NCBI RefSeq assembly: GCF_036039175.1
Contig: NZ_JAYXKP010000010.1
Coordinates: 1 to 64,000 of the forward strand
From: Marinilactibacillus sp036039175
GTDB taxonomy: Bacteria; Bacillota; Bacilli; Lactobacillales; Carnobacteriaceae_A
DNA length: 64,000 nt
Reading direction: 5' to 3'
Below, one piece after another: positions 8,058 to 16,282 of this stretch (position 1 is the stretch's first letter; each line of letters starts with the position of its first letter). Under the pieces are notes generated by a model. The model was not told where the DNA came from, searched no databases, and was given only the letters and a program-made list of their open reading frames with translations. The position numbers and the translations under genes are program-made.

Positions 8058-8749
8058 GAAAAACCTATGAAGTCATCTTACTAGGTGCTGGTTCAGGCGT
8101 ACGATTTGGAAGTCCAGAAAATAAAATTGTAGTGGAACTGAATCAGCGTCCAATTTATGATTATTCGCTGAATCTTTTTTTGAAAGATCATCGATGTGAA
8201 CACGTCTTATTTGTGATACAAGCTGAAGAACAAGTCGCAATGGAGAACCAGATCAAACAGCTATATGGACAGTTACCTGAAAAGCTTTCGTTTATACAAG
8301 GTGGTTCCCAGCGACAATATAGTGTAGAAAAAGGATTAGCAGCATTACGTTTTCCAGAAGAAGGATATGTTTTTGTGCATGATGCAGCCAGACCATTTAT
8401 CGATTCAGACATGATAGATCAGTTGTTTGAGGCTGTGAAAGTGGATGAAGCCGTTCTGCTGGCAGTCCCTGCTAAAGATACAATCAAAGTTATTCGAAAT
8501 GGAGAAGTTCATCAAACGCTCCATCGTCCAGTCATTTGGCAAGTTCAAACACCTCAAGCTTATAAAAGTGAATTGTTGATTCGTGCCTACCAGCAAGCAG
8601 CGCAGGATGAATACCTCGGGAATGAAGAAGGGGAACTGGTTGAGAGAATCAATCACCCGGTGAAGGCGCTAGAAGGTAAAGATCATAATTTGAAAATTAC
8701 AACTTCGACTGATTTTATTATAGCAGAGGCATTACTCAAGCATTTGTAG
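8039..8749 (+). CDS. ispD: 2-C-methyl-D-erythritol 4-phosphate cytidylyltransferase
   Basis: The protein shows IspD motifs: the CTP-binding loop LLGAGSGVRFGSPENKI, QGGSQRQYSVEKGL near 85, VHDAARPF near 113 and VPAKDTIK near 143. It joins CTP to MEP in the non-mevalonate isoprenoid pathway; no other pathway gene is in the window. Two starts are possible: TTG 8039 (AAGGGA 7-8 bases upstream, 236 aa) or GTG 8054, which overlaps the yacL stop as GTGA (231 aa). Either way the frame overlaps yacL, implying translational coupling. Confidence 0.93.
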   Translation: MERNKVRKTYEVILLGAGSGVRFGSPENKIVVELNQRPIYDYSLNLFLKDHRCEHVLFVIQAEEQVAMENQIKQLYGQLPEKLSFIQGGSQRQYSVEKGLAALRFPEEGYVFVHDAARPFIDSDMIDQLFEAVKVDEAVLLAVPAKDTIKVIRNGEVHQTLHRPVIWQVQTPQAYKSELLIRAYQQAAQDEYLGNEEGELVERINHPVKALEGKDHNLKITTSTDFIIAEALLKHL

Positions 8750-8882
8750 TAAAATAAGATAGATTAAGCCTGAATGATGAAAAGATACTGGGATTTAGCT
8801 TCTGTATGTAGCAATTTTTATCTAATCATGTTAAGTTTTAAAGAAGGAACAGCTAGTAGAGCTTTTAAAAAGGAGAGTCTAT

Positions 8883-10358
8883 ATGGATAAAAAAGTTCGT
8901 GTAAGATATGCACCGAGTCCAACAGGGCATTTGCATATAGGAAATGCGCGTACAGCATTATTTAATTACTTATTTGCCCGTCACCATGGCGGAGAAATGA
9001 TCATCAGAATTGAAGATACAGATACCAAACGAAACGTAACAAACGGAGAACAAAGCCAACTAGATAACCTGAAGTGGCTAGGGATTGACTGGGATGAAAG
9101 TGCAGATGTGGGTGGACCGTATGCACCATACCGTCAATCTGAGCGTAAAGATATTTATGATCCGCTGATTGAACAGTTACTTGCTAGCAATTATGCTTAC
9201 AAATGTTATTGTACATCTGAAGAGCTGGAAGCAGAACGTGAAGCTCAACGTGCACGTGGGGAAATGCCTCATTATAGTGGGAAATGTGCAAACCTTACCC
9301 CAAGTGAGCAAAAAGCCAAAGAAGATGAAGGTATCGTGCCTGTCGTCCGTCTACGTGTTCCTAAAGGAAGCACATACACATTCGATGATATGGTAAAAGG
9401 CGACATCACATTTGAATCAGATTCAATCGGAGGAGATTGGGTGATTCGTAAGCGTGACGGTATGCCGACTTACAACTTTGCGGTTGCAGTGGATGATCAC
9501 TATATGGAAATCTCTCATGTGTTAAGAGGAGACGACCACATTGCGAACACGCCAAAACAAATGATGGTCTACGAAGCGTTTGGTTGGGAGCCACCTATTT
9601 TTGGCCACATGACTTTGATCATCAACAGTGAAACAGGTAAGAAACTAAGTAAACGTGACGAAACCATCTTGCAGTTTATTGAGCAGTATCGTGATTTAGG
9701 ATATTTACCAGAAGCGTTGTTCAACTTTATTACATTGCTTGGCTGGTCTCCTGTGGGCGAAGACGAACTGTTTTCACGCCAAGAATTTATCGATATGTTT
9801 GATCACAAGCGTCTGGGAACTTCTCCAGCTGCCTTTGATTCCAAAAAATTGGAATGGATCAGTAATCAGTATTTCAAACAAGAAGACTTGGATGAAGTGA
9901 CACTTAAAGCTGTTCCTCATCTAGTTAAAGCGGGTTACCTTGAAGAGAACCCAACACCGGAAAAAAGTGAGTGGGTTAAGAAACTCATTGGCTTATATCA
10001 CGAACAAATGAGTTATGCAGCTGAAATCACTCAACTGGCTACGTTATTCTTTGAAGAAGATATTGAGTGGGATGAAGCGTCAAAAGAAGTCTTGCAAGGT
10101 GAGGGCGTCTCTCAAGTCCTTGAATCTTTCGTTAACCAGTTAAAAGAGGTTGAACCGTTTGAAGCAGATGAGATCAAAAAAGCAATCAAAGCTGTTCAGA
10201 AAGAAACCGGTATAAAAGGTAAGAACTTATTTATGCCTATTCGTGTTGCCGCAACAGGACAACAACACGGACCTCAATTAAACGATGCGATTGAACTGCT
10301 TGGAAGAGACCGTTCTATTGAACACGTTGAAAAAGCAAAAAGCTTACTACCAGAATAA
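8883..10358 (+). CDS. gltX: Glutamyl-tRNA synthetase
   Basis: The 491-residue class I synthetase has the HIGH-type signature SPTGHLHIGNART near residue 12 and a KLSKR form of the KMSKS loop near 255, followed by the helical anticodon-binding region. It charges tRNA-Glu and, where GlnRS is lacking, tRNA-Gln for later amidation. AAAAAGGAG lies 8 bases before the ATG. It starts 133 bases after ispD with no clear promoter between. In Bacillus gltX is followed by cysE and cysS; cysE is absent here. Confidence 0.97.
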   Translation: MDKKVRVRYAPSPTGHLHIGNARTALFNYLFARHHGGEMIIRIEDTDTKRNVTNGEQSQLDNLKWLGIDWDESADVGGPYAPYRQSERKDIYDPLIEQLLASNYAYKCYCTSEELEAEREAQRARGEMPHYSGKCANLTPSEQKAKEDEGIVPVVRLRVPKGSTYTFDDMVKGDITFESDSIGGDWVIRKRDGMPTYNFAVAVDDHYMEISHVLRGDDHIANTPKQMMVYEAFGWEPPIFGHMTLIINSETGKKLSKRDETILQFIEQYRDLGYLPEALFNFITLLGWSPVGEDELFSRQEFIDMFDHKRLGTSPAAFDSKKLEWISNQYFKQEDLDEVTLKAVPHLVKAGYLEENPTPEKSEWVKKLIGLYHEQMSYAAEITQLATLFFEEDIEWDEASKEVLQGEGVSQVLESFVNQLKEVEPFEADEIKKAIKAVQKETGIKGKNLFMPIRVAATGQQHGPQLNDAIELLGRDRSIEHVEKAKSLLPE

Positions 10359-10371
10359 ATACAGCCAAAAA

Positions 10372-10615
10372 TCAAGATAAGAAAAGTAGTTTGAAAGTAG
10401 CCTTCAGAAAGCCTGAGTAGATGTGAACAGGTGGCGGACTTTCAAATGAAGTGCCTCTTTGAATTAAATCATCGAATCTGACTATTTAAGTAGATGATTT
10501 CGATTTATCTCCGTTAAAAGATAGAAAGGGAAAGGTCTTTTTCAAAGAGTCTTTCTGAAAAAAAGTGGAACCACGTATTTGGCGTCTTTTATAGAAGCTG
10601 AATGCGTGGTTTTTT
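10372..10615 (+). promoter_or_regulatory. T-box leader (cysteine type) of cysS
   Basis: The 307-base gltX-cysS gap holds a T-box riboswitch. The T-box core AGTGGAACCACG is at 10564-10575. Its ACCACG arm also forms the 5' side of a terminator (10571-10579 with 10601-10609, then a T-run 10610-10615). Stem I is visible as a perfect 9-bp helix, TTTGAAAGT (10390-10398) with ACTTTCAAA (10438-10446). A TGC cysteine codon at 10452-10454 on the 3' side is the likely specifier. Uncharged tRNA-Cys should stabilise the antiterminator and turn on cysS. Confidence 0.88.
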
Positions 10616-10665
10616 GGTAGACTGGAAATGAAAAAAGAACAAGTAGGTTGGGAGGAGCCAGATAG

Positions 10666-12087
10666 ATGATTGAATTATATAATACATTATCAAATCAGAA
10701 AGAACGGTTTGAGCCACTTCAGGAAAATAAAGTGAGCATGTATGTTTGTGGACCCACTGTCTACAACTATATCCATATTGGAAATGCAAGAAGCACGGTT
10801 GCTTTCGACACGATTAGACGATACTTTGAATACCGAGGATATGAGGTTAATTATGTATCGAACTTTACAGATGTTGACGATAAAATCATAAAAGCTGCTG
10901 AAGAGCTTAAGTTGACTGCTCCAGAAGTAGCGGATCGCTTTATTGAAGCGTACTATGAAGATACAGAAGCTTTACATGTGAAAAGAGCTACACATGCACC
11001 AAGAGTAATGGATAATATCCAGGAAATTATTCAATTTATTGAGGTACTGATTGAAAAAGGATTTGCCTATCAAACAGACGGAGATGTTTATTATCGAACC
11101 AGAAAGTTTGAAGGCTATGGGAAATTGAGTGGGATATCAGTAGACGACTTGGAATTGGGCGCCAGTAACAGATTAGAAGAATCAGAAAATATGAAAAAAG
11201 AAGATCCTCTTGATTTTGCACTATGGAAGTCAGCTAAAGGAGAAGAAATTAGTTGGACATCTCCATGGGGAGAAGGTCGTCCGGGTTGGCATATCGAATG
11301 TTCAGTCATGGCTACAAAGTATCTTGGAAATACAATTGATATTCACGCAGGGGGACAGGATCTGACATTTCCGCATCATGAGAACGAAATTGCACAATCA
11401 GAAGCGAAAACTGGAGAACCTTTTGCGAAGTACTGGCTACACAATGGTTTCGTGACGATGAACGAAGAAAAAATGAGTAAGTCGCTGGGAAACTTTGTTT
11501 TAGTGCATGATCTTAAGAAAATTCATGATCCTCAAGTACTAAGGTTTTTCTTGTCTACCGTACACTACCGCCATCCAATCAACTATACGGATGAGACGAT
11601 TCATGAAGCAAAGTCTAATCTAACAAGAATCCAAACGGCCTATGCAAATGCTAGCCACCGTATTGAACAAGCAGAAGAATCTTTAGAAGATGATACAAGC
11701 CAGATTCAAAAATGGAAAGACCTGGTTCAACAGTTTGAAAAGCATATGGATGACGATTTCCAGGCACAAAATGGTATCACAGATGTATATGAAATGATTA
11801 GAAACTTAAATGTCTACCTTGAACAAAAGCAAGTATCCAAAAAAGTTTTGGCATTTGCTATGAAGCATCTAGAAGAAGTTCTAGCTATATTTGGGATACA
11901 ATTAGACTTAGTGATTGATACAGAACTTCTGGATAAAGAAGTTGAAGAGTTAATTGAAGAAAGAAATCAGTCTAGGAAAGATAGAAACTTTGCTAGAGCA
12001 GATGAAATTAGAGACTTGCTACAAGAAAAAGGCATTTTACTTGAAGATACACCGCAAGGAATTCGCTGGAAAAGGAAGGAATCCTGA
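10666..12087 (+). CDS. cysS: Cysteinyl-tRNA synthetase
   Basis: The 473-residue class I synthetase contains the zinc-site Cys in YVCGPTVYNYIHIGNARS (about 26-43, with the HIGH signature), the ECSVMA and HHENE zinc ligands near 210-238, and the KMSKS loop EEKMSKSLGNF near 268. It charges tRNA-Cys. GGGAGGAG is 9 bases before the ATG. A T-box leader directly upstream should link its expression to tRNA-Cys charging. It overlaps mrnC by one base (TGATG), so the downstream RNA-processing genes probably share its transcript. Confidence 0.97.
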   Translation: MIELYNTLSNQKERFEPLQENKVSMYVCGPTVYNYIHIGNARSTVAFDTIRRYFEYRGYEVNYVSNFTDVDDKIIKAAEELKLTAPEVADRFIEAYYEDTEALHVKRATHAPRVMDNIQEIIQFIEVLIEKGFAYQTDGDVYYRTRKFEGYGKLSGISVDDLELGASNRLEESENMKKEDPLDFALWKSAKGEEISWTSPWGEGRPGWHIECSVMATKYLGNTIDIHAGGQDLTFPHHENEIAQSEAKTGEPFAKYWLHNGFVTMNEEKMSKSLGNFVLVHDLKKIHDPQVLRFFLSTVHYRHPINYTDETIHEAKSNLTRIQTAYANASHRIEQAEESLEDDTSQIQKWKDLVQQFEKHMDDDFQAQNGITDVYEMIRNLNVYLEQKQVSKKVLAFAMKHLEEVLAIFGIQLDLVIDTELLDKEVEELIEERNQSRKDRNFARADEIRDLLQEKGILLEDTPQGIRWKRKES

Positions 12088-12491
12088 TGAAGGCGAAGGA
12101 CGCGGAGTTGCTGAACGGACTGGCGCTTGCATACATGGGAGATGCTGCGTATGAACAGTCGATAAGAGAGCATTTACTGACAAATGGCCAGACGAAACCA
12201 AACCAACTGCACCGCTTGGCAACGAATTATGTATCGGCCAAAGCACAAGCTTGGTTGATTGAAGAACTGATCGAAGAAGATCGTTTGAATGAAGTTGAAA
12301 TGGATTTTTACAAAAGAGGGCGTAACGCAAAAAGTTATTCTAAAGCCAAAAATACAGATGGATCAACTTACAATAAGTCTTCTGGATTTGAAGCCGTGAT
12401 GGGATACTTGTATCTGACAAAACAAGAAGATAGATTACACGAATTAATAGAAGTATGTATAAAAAAAGTCGACAAGACACTCACTCAGTAA
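12087..12491 (+). CDS. mrnC: Mini-ribonuclease III (MrnC)
   Basis: The 134-residue protein is an RNase III catalytic domain with no dsRNA-binding domain. It carries the ALAYMGDAAYEQSIREHL signature near residues 10-27 and a C-terminal YLYLTKQEDRLHELI helix. Mini-III matures 23S rRNA precursors in firmicutes. Its ATG overlaps the cysS stop, with AAGGAAGGA upstream, so it is translationally coupled to cysS, as in B. subtilis (yazC). Confidence 0.95.
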   Translation: MKAKDAELLNGLALAYMGDAAYEQSIREHLLTNGQTKPNQLHRLATNYVSAKAQAWLIEELIEEDRLNEVEMDFYKRGRNAKSYSKAKNTDGSTYNKSSGFEAVMGYLYLTKQEDRLHELIEVCIKKVDKTLTQ

Positions 12492-12515
12492 AGTGTCTTG
12501 AAAGGAGGAAATCGC

Positions 12516-13421
12516 TTGCCTAAGAATCAAGGTGGTAAAAGACCAGATCGAAATAGGTCTGACAAGAATAGACCTGACAGAAACAAGTTTGATAGAAACA
12601 AAGTAAAAGGATCTGGTGAACGTAAGCAGAATCGCATTCAGCCAAAGACCGAACCAAAACCAGAAGTGATTGAGCAAGATATTGCACAAGATGAAATGGT
12701 GATTGGAAGAATCCCGGCACTAGAAACGATCAAGTCAAATCGTGATATCAACAAAGTGTTTCTACAAGAAGGTTTATCAGGTGGTAAACTAAAAGATATT
12801 CAGGAAGAAGCTAAAAAGCGTAAGATACAGTTGAGTTTTGTTCCAAAAAGCAAATTAGATTTATTGAGTGATGGTGAGAATCACCAAGGCGTTCTTGTAG
12901 CAGCGAGTCCGGTCGCTTATGCTGAAATAGATGACTTATTCGCAGCTGCAAAAGCAAAAGACGAAGTTCCGTTCTTTGTATTGTTAGATGGAATAGAAGA
13001 TCCACACAATTTAGGATCCATCATGAGAACCGCAGATGCCGCAGGTGTTCACGGAATTATTATTCCTAAACGCCGTGCAGTCGGTTTAACTTCTACTGTT
13101 GCAAAAGCAGCAACCGGAGCCATTGAACATGTACCTGTCGTACGCGTAACTAATCTTGTTCAAACCATTGAAGAACTGAAAGAACGTGGATTATGGATTT
13201 TCGGAACAGATATGAACGGAACGGATTATAGACGATGGGAAGTAGAGGCACCGATTGGTTTAGTAATTGGGAATGAAGGAAAAGGGCTGTCTCGTCTTGT
13301 TAAAGAAAAAGTAGACGAAACATTAACGATTCCTATGACAGGACATGTGCAAAGTTTGAATGCAAGTGTGGCTTCCAGCTTATTAATGTACGAAGTATTC
13401 CGTAAAAGAAACGCCTTGTAA
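12516..13421 (+). CDS. rlmB: 23S rRNA (guanosine-2'-O-)-methyltransferase RlmB (TrmH/SpoU family)
   Basis: The SpoU motifs are clear: LDGIEDPHNLGSIMRTADAAG near residues 158-178, a GNEGKGLS loop near 256 and the IPMTGHVQSLNASVA knot near 278. The family methylates the 2'-OH of a 23S rRNA guanosine. Start TTG 12516 has AAAGGAGG 7 bases upstream; the TTG at 12498 precedes that site and is unlikely. The first 50 residues are a low-complexity basic tail with repeated DRN/DKN triplets, probably disordered and RNA-contacting. Confidence 0.93.
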   Translation: MPKNQGGKRPDRNRSDKNRPDRNKFDRNKVKGSGERKQNRIQPKTEPKPEVIEQDIAQDEMVIGRIPALETIKSNRDINKVFLQEGLSGGKLKDIQEEAKKRKIQLSFVPKSKLDLLSDGENHQGVLVAASPVAYAEIDDLFAAAKAKDEVPFFVLLDGIEDPHNLGSIMRTADAAGVHGIIIPKRRAVGLTSTVAKAATGAIEHVPVVRVTNLVQTIEELKERGLWIFGTDMNGTDYRRWEVEAPIGLVIGNEGKGLSRLVKEKVDETLTIPMTGHVQSLNASVASSLLMYEVFRKRNAL

Positions 13422-13451
13422 GAAATTGATTCAGAGGAAGGGAGGCGCGCG

Positions 13452-13997
13452 ATGAAAAAAGAACTGCTTTACGTAGATGGGTATAACATGATCGGAGCTT
13501 GGCCAGAATTGGTAAAGCTTAAAAAAATCGATAAAATGGCAGATGCAAGAGATCAATTACTTCATGAACTAAGTAATTATGCAAAGTATCAGGGAGTAGA
13601 AGTCAGAATCATATTTGATGCTCAGCTCGTTCCTGGGATTCAGCAAAGGTATGATAAGTACGATGTCGTTGTCATCTTTACAAGTGAAGGCGAGACCGCT
13701 GATAGTTATATCGAAAGATCGGTTGGAGAAGAGAACTTATTGATTACGAATGTATCTGTAGCTACTTCTGACCTTGCAGAGCAATGGATTGTTTTCCAAA
13801 AAGGTGCAGCTAGAAAATCAGCTATAGAATTATACAAAGAGTTAAACCGAGTCAAAAAGAACATCGCTTTAGATGCAACCTTATACAAGATGCAGCAGTA
13901 TCGGCGTAACTCCCCTCTGAAAGAAGAAGATGAGAAAAGGCTGAAAGAGTTTTATCAAAAGTTGATTCAAAACGAGCACCCAAAAGATTTTTTATGA
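13452..13997 (+). CDS. yacP: NYN-domain ribonuclease YacP (Rae1-like)
   Basis: The 181-residue protein starts with LLYVDGYNMIGAWP, the NYN/PIN-like catalytic opening, has IIFDAQLVPG near 55 and EGETADSYIERSV near 80 with the expected acidic residues, and ends in a basic helical tail. B. subtilis Rae1 (YacP) is a ribosome-associated endonuclease that cuts certain mRNAs in the A site. It follows rlmB after 30 bases with GGGAGG 6 bases before the ATG. A terminator closes the cysS-mrnC-rlmB-yacP unit. Confidence 0.93.
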   Translation: MKKELLYVDGYNMIGAWPELVKLKKIDKMADARDQLLHELSNYAKYQGVEVRIIFDAQLVPGIQQRYDKYDVVVIFTSEGETADSYIERSVGEENLLITNVSVATSDLAEQWIVFQKGAARKSAIELYKELNRVKKNIALDATLYKMQQYRRNSPLKEEDEKRLKEFYQKLIQNEHPKDFL

Positions 13998-14016
13998 ATG
14001 TGAATAAAATGTGAAA

Positions 14017-14047
14017 AAGAAGTCCTTTTAAAGGGCTTCTTTTTTTT
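14017..14047 (+). terminator. Terminator after yacP
   Basis: AAGAAGTCC (14017-14025) pairs with GGGCTTCTT (14033-14041) with one G-U pair, followed by a run of eight Ts. The next 200 bases before sigH are AT-rich with no other clear element. Confidence 0.9.
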
Positions 14048-14253
14048 GGAAAACATTTATGAAAACGGATCAAAACAATGACGTTCAGAATTTCCTAATT
14101 TGTTGTATTTAAATATATGTGAGTTAGGTAAAAAAAGATTGAAAAACAGAGAAAATCTTCGTTAAAAATAGAAGAGTTATGGCAATATAATATTGTATAA
14201 GAACGTTTCTCATCTAATGCGAGCGTTCCATTACAGAAAGGGGTATTAAGACA

Positions 14254-14883
14254 ATGCTGGATCAGCAAAATGGACAGTTACGTAGAAGGAGAATCAAACC
14301 AGAGGAGCATATCAATGAGACGTTGATATTTATGGTGCAACACGTCGACGAAAGTCGGTTCAGTGAATTGTTTGAAAGATGTAAACCCCTCTTTTACAGA
14401 TCAATTAGAAAGAGATTTATTAGAGGATATGACCAAGATGATTTATGGCAAGAAGCTTGTGAATGTTTTGTAGAAGCAACGAGGAAATATGAAAGAGACC
14501 GCGGTATGAGTTTTAGCCAATACGTCTCATTGTGTTTGGATAATCATTTTAATCGACTGAGCAGGTGGAACAACGCCTTGAAGAGAAAGTCTAATAAAGA
14601 AGCTTTATCGTTAGATGGTATTGTTGAGCAAAAGGGCAATCAAGTAATGGGTACAGCCAAATCACTGTCCCCATCAGAGTGGATTCTCATGCAAGAGTCT
14701 ATGGCGGAGTACCAAGAAGCTTTATCTGGATTTGAGAAAATTGTCAGTATGCTTTATATGAGTGGATATAATTATGATGAAATTGCAACTAGTCTGCGGT
14801 GTTCAAGAGAAAAAGCGATGAATGCAAAACACAGATGCAGTCAGAAATACAAAGAATTGTTTTTTAAAAAATCGCTCACTTGA
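14254..14883 (+). CDS. sigH: SigH-like sigma-70 family RNA polymerase sigma factor
   Basis: Region 2 is recognisable (KRFIRGYDQDDLWQEACECFVEATRKYERDRGMSF broken by variation, about residues 55-95), and a C-terminal helix-turn-helix of region 4 type lies near 165-195 (YNYDEIATSLRCSREKAM). Position after yacP and before rpmG-secE-nusG matches Spo0H/SigH in Bacillus. In non-spore-forming Lactobacillales this factor, related to ComX, is linked to competence genes. AAAGGGG is upstream of the ATG. It stands alone; a TATAAT-like run near 14184 may be its promoter but I cannot fix a -35. Confidence 0.82.
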   Translation: MLDQQNGQLRRRRIKPEEHINETLIFMVQHVDESRFSELFERCKPLFYRSIRKRFIRGYDQDDLWQEACECFVEATRKYERDRGMSFSQYVSLCLDNHFNRLSRWNNALKRKSNKEALSLDGIVEQKGNQVMGTAKSLSPSEWILMQESMAEYQEALSGFEKIVSMLYMSGYNYDEIATSLRCSREKAMNAKHRCSQKYKELFFKKSLT

Positions 14884-14897
14884 AAAAAGGCAGGTGA
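14866..14897 (-). terminator. Weak hairpin between convergent sigH and membrane-protein gene
   Basis: TCACTTG (14876-14882) pairs with CAGGTGA (14891-14897). On the minus strand the stem is followed by six Ts at 14866-14871, so it could end the minus-strand gene. Confidence 0.4.
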
Positions 14898-14910
14898 CTG
14901 TTTTACTCGG

Positions 14911-15438
14911 TCATTCCTCATACTGACGACGGAAGCGATGAATAATAGATGTTTTGTCCATCAAGAAATTTGCCGAGATTCCAATGGCAATACCAGATAA
15001 GATGCCCATAAAAGATAGTACAGGCAGGTACAGAAGAACCGTCCATGTTTGAGCAATAAAACTGGCAACGAATAATTGGCCTAAATTATGTAAAATACCA
15101 CCAGTAGCACTTACTCCAATGATGCTGACTTTTTTACCACCAGTAGTTTCAACAAAGACCATCCCTAAAAAGCTAAGTATAGCTCCTGCTGCACTGTAGA
15201 GGAGTGTAGAAATTGTTCCGCCTAGCAAAGTTGTCATCAACAAGCGCATGCCAACAACCTTCATACTATCTTTAAAAGGAAGGGTATAGATTGCGACGAT
15301 GGTGATCAAATTGGCTATACCAAGTTTAGCACCTGGAGCGAATGCAAAAGGAAATGGAATACTTCGCTCTATAAGCCCTAAAATAACCGCTTGAGCAGAA
15401 AGTAAAGATATATAAATGAGTTTTTGAGTTTTAGTCAT
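14911..15438 (-). CDS. Gx transporter family / heptaprenyl diphosphate synthase component I-like membrane protein
   Basis: This 175-residue protein has about five hydrophobic segments. It matches the Hpre_diP_synt_I (Gx transporter) family in its opening LIYISLLSAQAVILGLIERSIPFP, the APGAKLGIANLITI stretch and the SATGGILHNLGQLFVAS segment. Despite the synthase name, the fold resembles ECF-type substrate-binding membrane components, so a transport role is as likely as a prenyl-synthase role. It is a lone minus-strand gene convergent with sigH, and no substrate can be read. Confidence 0.75.
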   Translation of the reverse strand: MTKTQKLIYISLLSAQAVILGLIERSIPFPFAFAPGAKLGIANLITIVAIYTLPFKDSMKVVGMRLLMTTLLGGTISTLLYSAAGAILSFLGMVFVETTGGKKVSIIGVSATGGILHNLGQLFVASFIAQTWTVLLYLPVLSFMGILSGIAIGISANFLMDKTSIIHRFRRQYEE

Positions 15439-15639
15439 AAAAAAACGTCCTTCGAATAAGCATTTATGTAAGGCTATTGTGCCATAGATTAGAAGCTTCT
15501 TCTATAGAAAGATATAAATTAAAACAAACTTGATTTGTTCTTATACATAAACGTCTGTTTCTAGACACAACTGAAGTGCCTATACATAAAATCATATACT
15601 CCATATAAGAAAAAGAATACGTAGAGTCTAAAGTAGTGG

Positions 15640-15668
15640 TTGACTAACTTATTGATAAACAGTATTAT
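15640..15668 (+). promoter_or_regulatory. Promoter for rpmG-secE
   Basis: TTGACT (15640-15645) and TATTAT (15663-15668) are spaced by 17 bases, about 70 bases before rpmG. The rest of the 299-base gap from 15439 shows nothing else I can name. Confidence 0.8.
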
Positions 15669-15737
15669 TTAGATTGGTACGCAGTGAAGTTGCGTTTTAG
15701 AGCAACCGTGGGAAAAAAGAAACGAGGAACAGAAAAT

Positions 15738-15887
15738 ATGCAAAAGAAAATCGTCCTAGCCTGTACAGAATGTGGTTCAAGAAACTACTCTAAAAACGGC
15801 GGATCAAAAGTTCGAACAGAACGACTAGAAGTAAAAAAATACTGTAGTTACTGTTCAAAGCACACATTACACAGAGAAACTAAATAA
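15738..15887 (+). CDS. rpmG: 50S ribosomal protein L33 (zinc form)
   Basis: This 49-residue L33 has paired CxxC motifs (Cys9/12 and Cys36/39) that bind zinc. It lies near the E site of the 50S subunit. The correct start is the ATG at 15738, with GAGGAA 9 bases upstream; the frame is open for 18 further codons upstream but those are not typical of L33. The rpmG-secE-nusG order is standard in firmicutes. Its own promoter is upstream. Confidence 0.94.
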   Translation: MQKKIVLACTECGSRNYSKNGGSKVRTERLEVKKYCSYCSKHTLHRETK

Positions 15888-15933
15888 CCTTTAATAAATC
15901 AAATGAATCAAATAGTATGGGAGGATGACACCG

Positions 15934-16110
15934 ATGGGTAAAATAAAGAAGTTTTTCGGAGAAGTGAAATATGAGTTACAAGAAACCACTTGGCCGACGA
16001 ACAAAGAAATGCGAAAAAATACGTTAACTGTATTTGGAGTTGTAGCATTTTTCAGCGTTTTCTTTTTTGGAATAGATTCGATCATTACTTTTTTACTGAA
16101 TTTGATTTAA
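15934..16110 (+). CDS. secE: Preprotein translocase subunit SecE
   Basis: This 58-residue single-span protein has the SecE pattern: a basic amphipathic N-terminal helix (KIKKFFGEVKYELQETTWPT), the conserved WPTNKEM segment, then one C-terminal membrane helix. SecE clamps the SecY channel, encoded at 49267. GGGAGG lies 9 bases before ATG 15934; the ATG at 15925 abuts the ribosome binding site and is unlikely. Confidence 0.95.
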   Translation: MGKIKKFFGEVKYELQETTWPTNKEMRKNTLTVFGVVAFFSVFFFGIDSIITFLLNLI

Positions 16111-16154
16111 AAAAAGTTGAATGACTAATTGCAATAGATTATCAGACGTTTAAG

Positions 16155-16163
16155 TGATATAAT
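16155..16163 (+). promoter_or_regulatory. Extended -10 promoter for nusG
   Basis: TGATATAAT fits TGnTATAAT. It lies 120 bases before nusG and just ahead of a terminator-like hairpin, giving nusG a promoter separate from secE. Confidence 0.55.
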
Positions 16164-16187
16164 GCGAATAGATTAAACGAAACGACT

Positions 16188-16226
16188 AAAACCTTCTCAA
16201 TCGATAACACGTGCAGAAGGTTTTTT
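16188..16226 (+). terminator. Terminator/attenuator hairpin in the nusG leader
   Basis: AAAACCTTCT (16188-16197) pairs with AGAAGGTTTT (16215-16224) over a 17-base loop, and the arm runs into six Ts (16221-16226). It can end rpmG-secE transcription. Because a promoter-like extended -10 sits just upstream, it could also attenuate nusG transcription. Confidence 0.75.
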
Positions 16227-16282
16227 ATTATGGTTTGGAACAATTGAGGAAAATCAGAAAAACAACAAAAAAGGAGAAAGAC

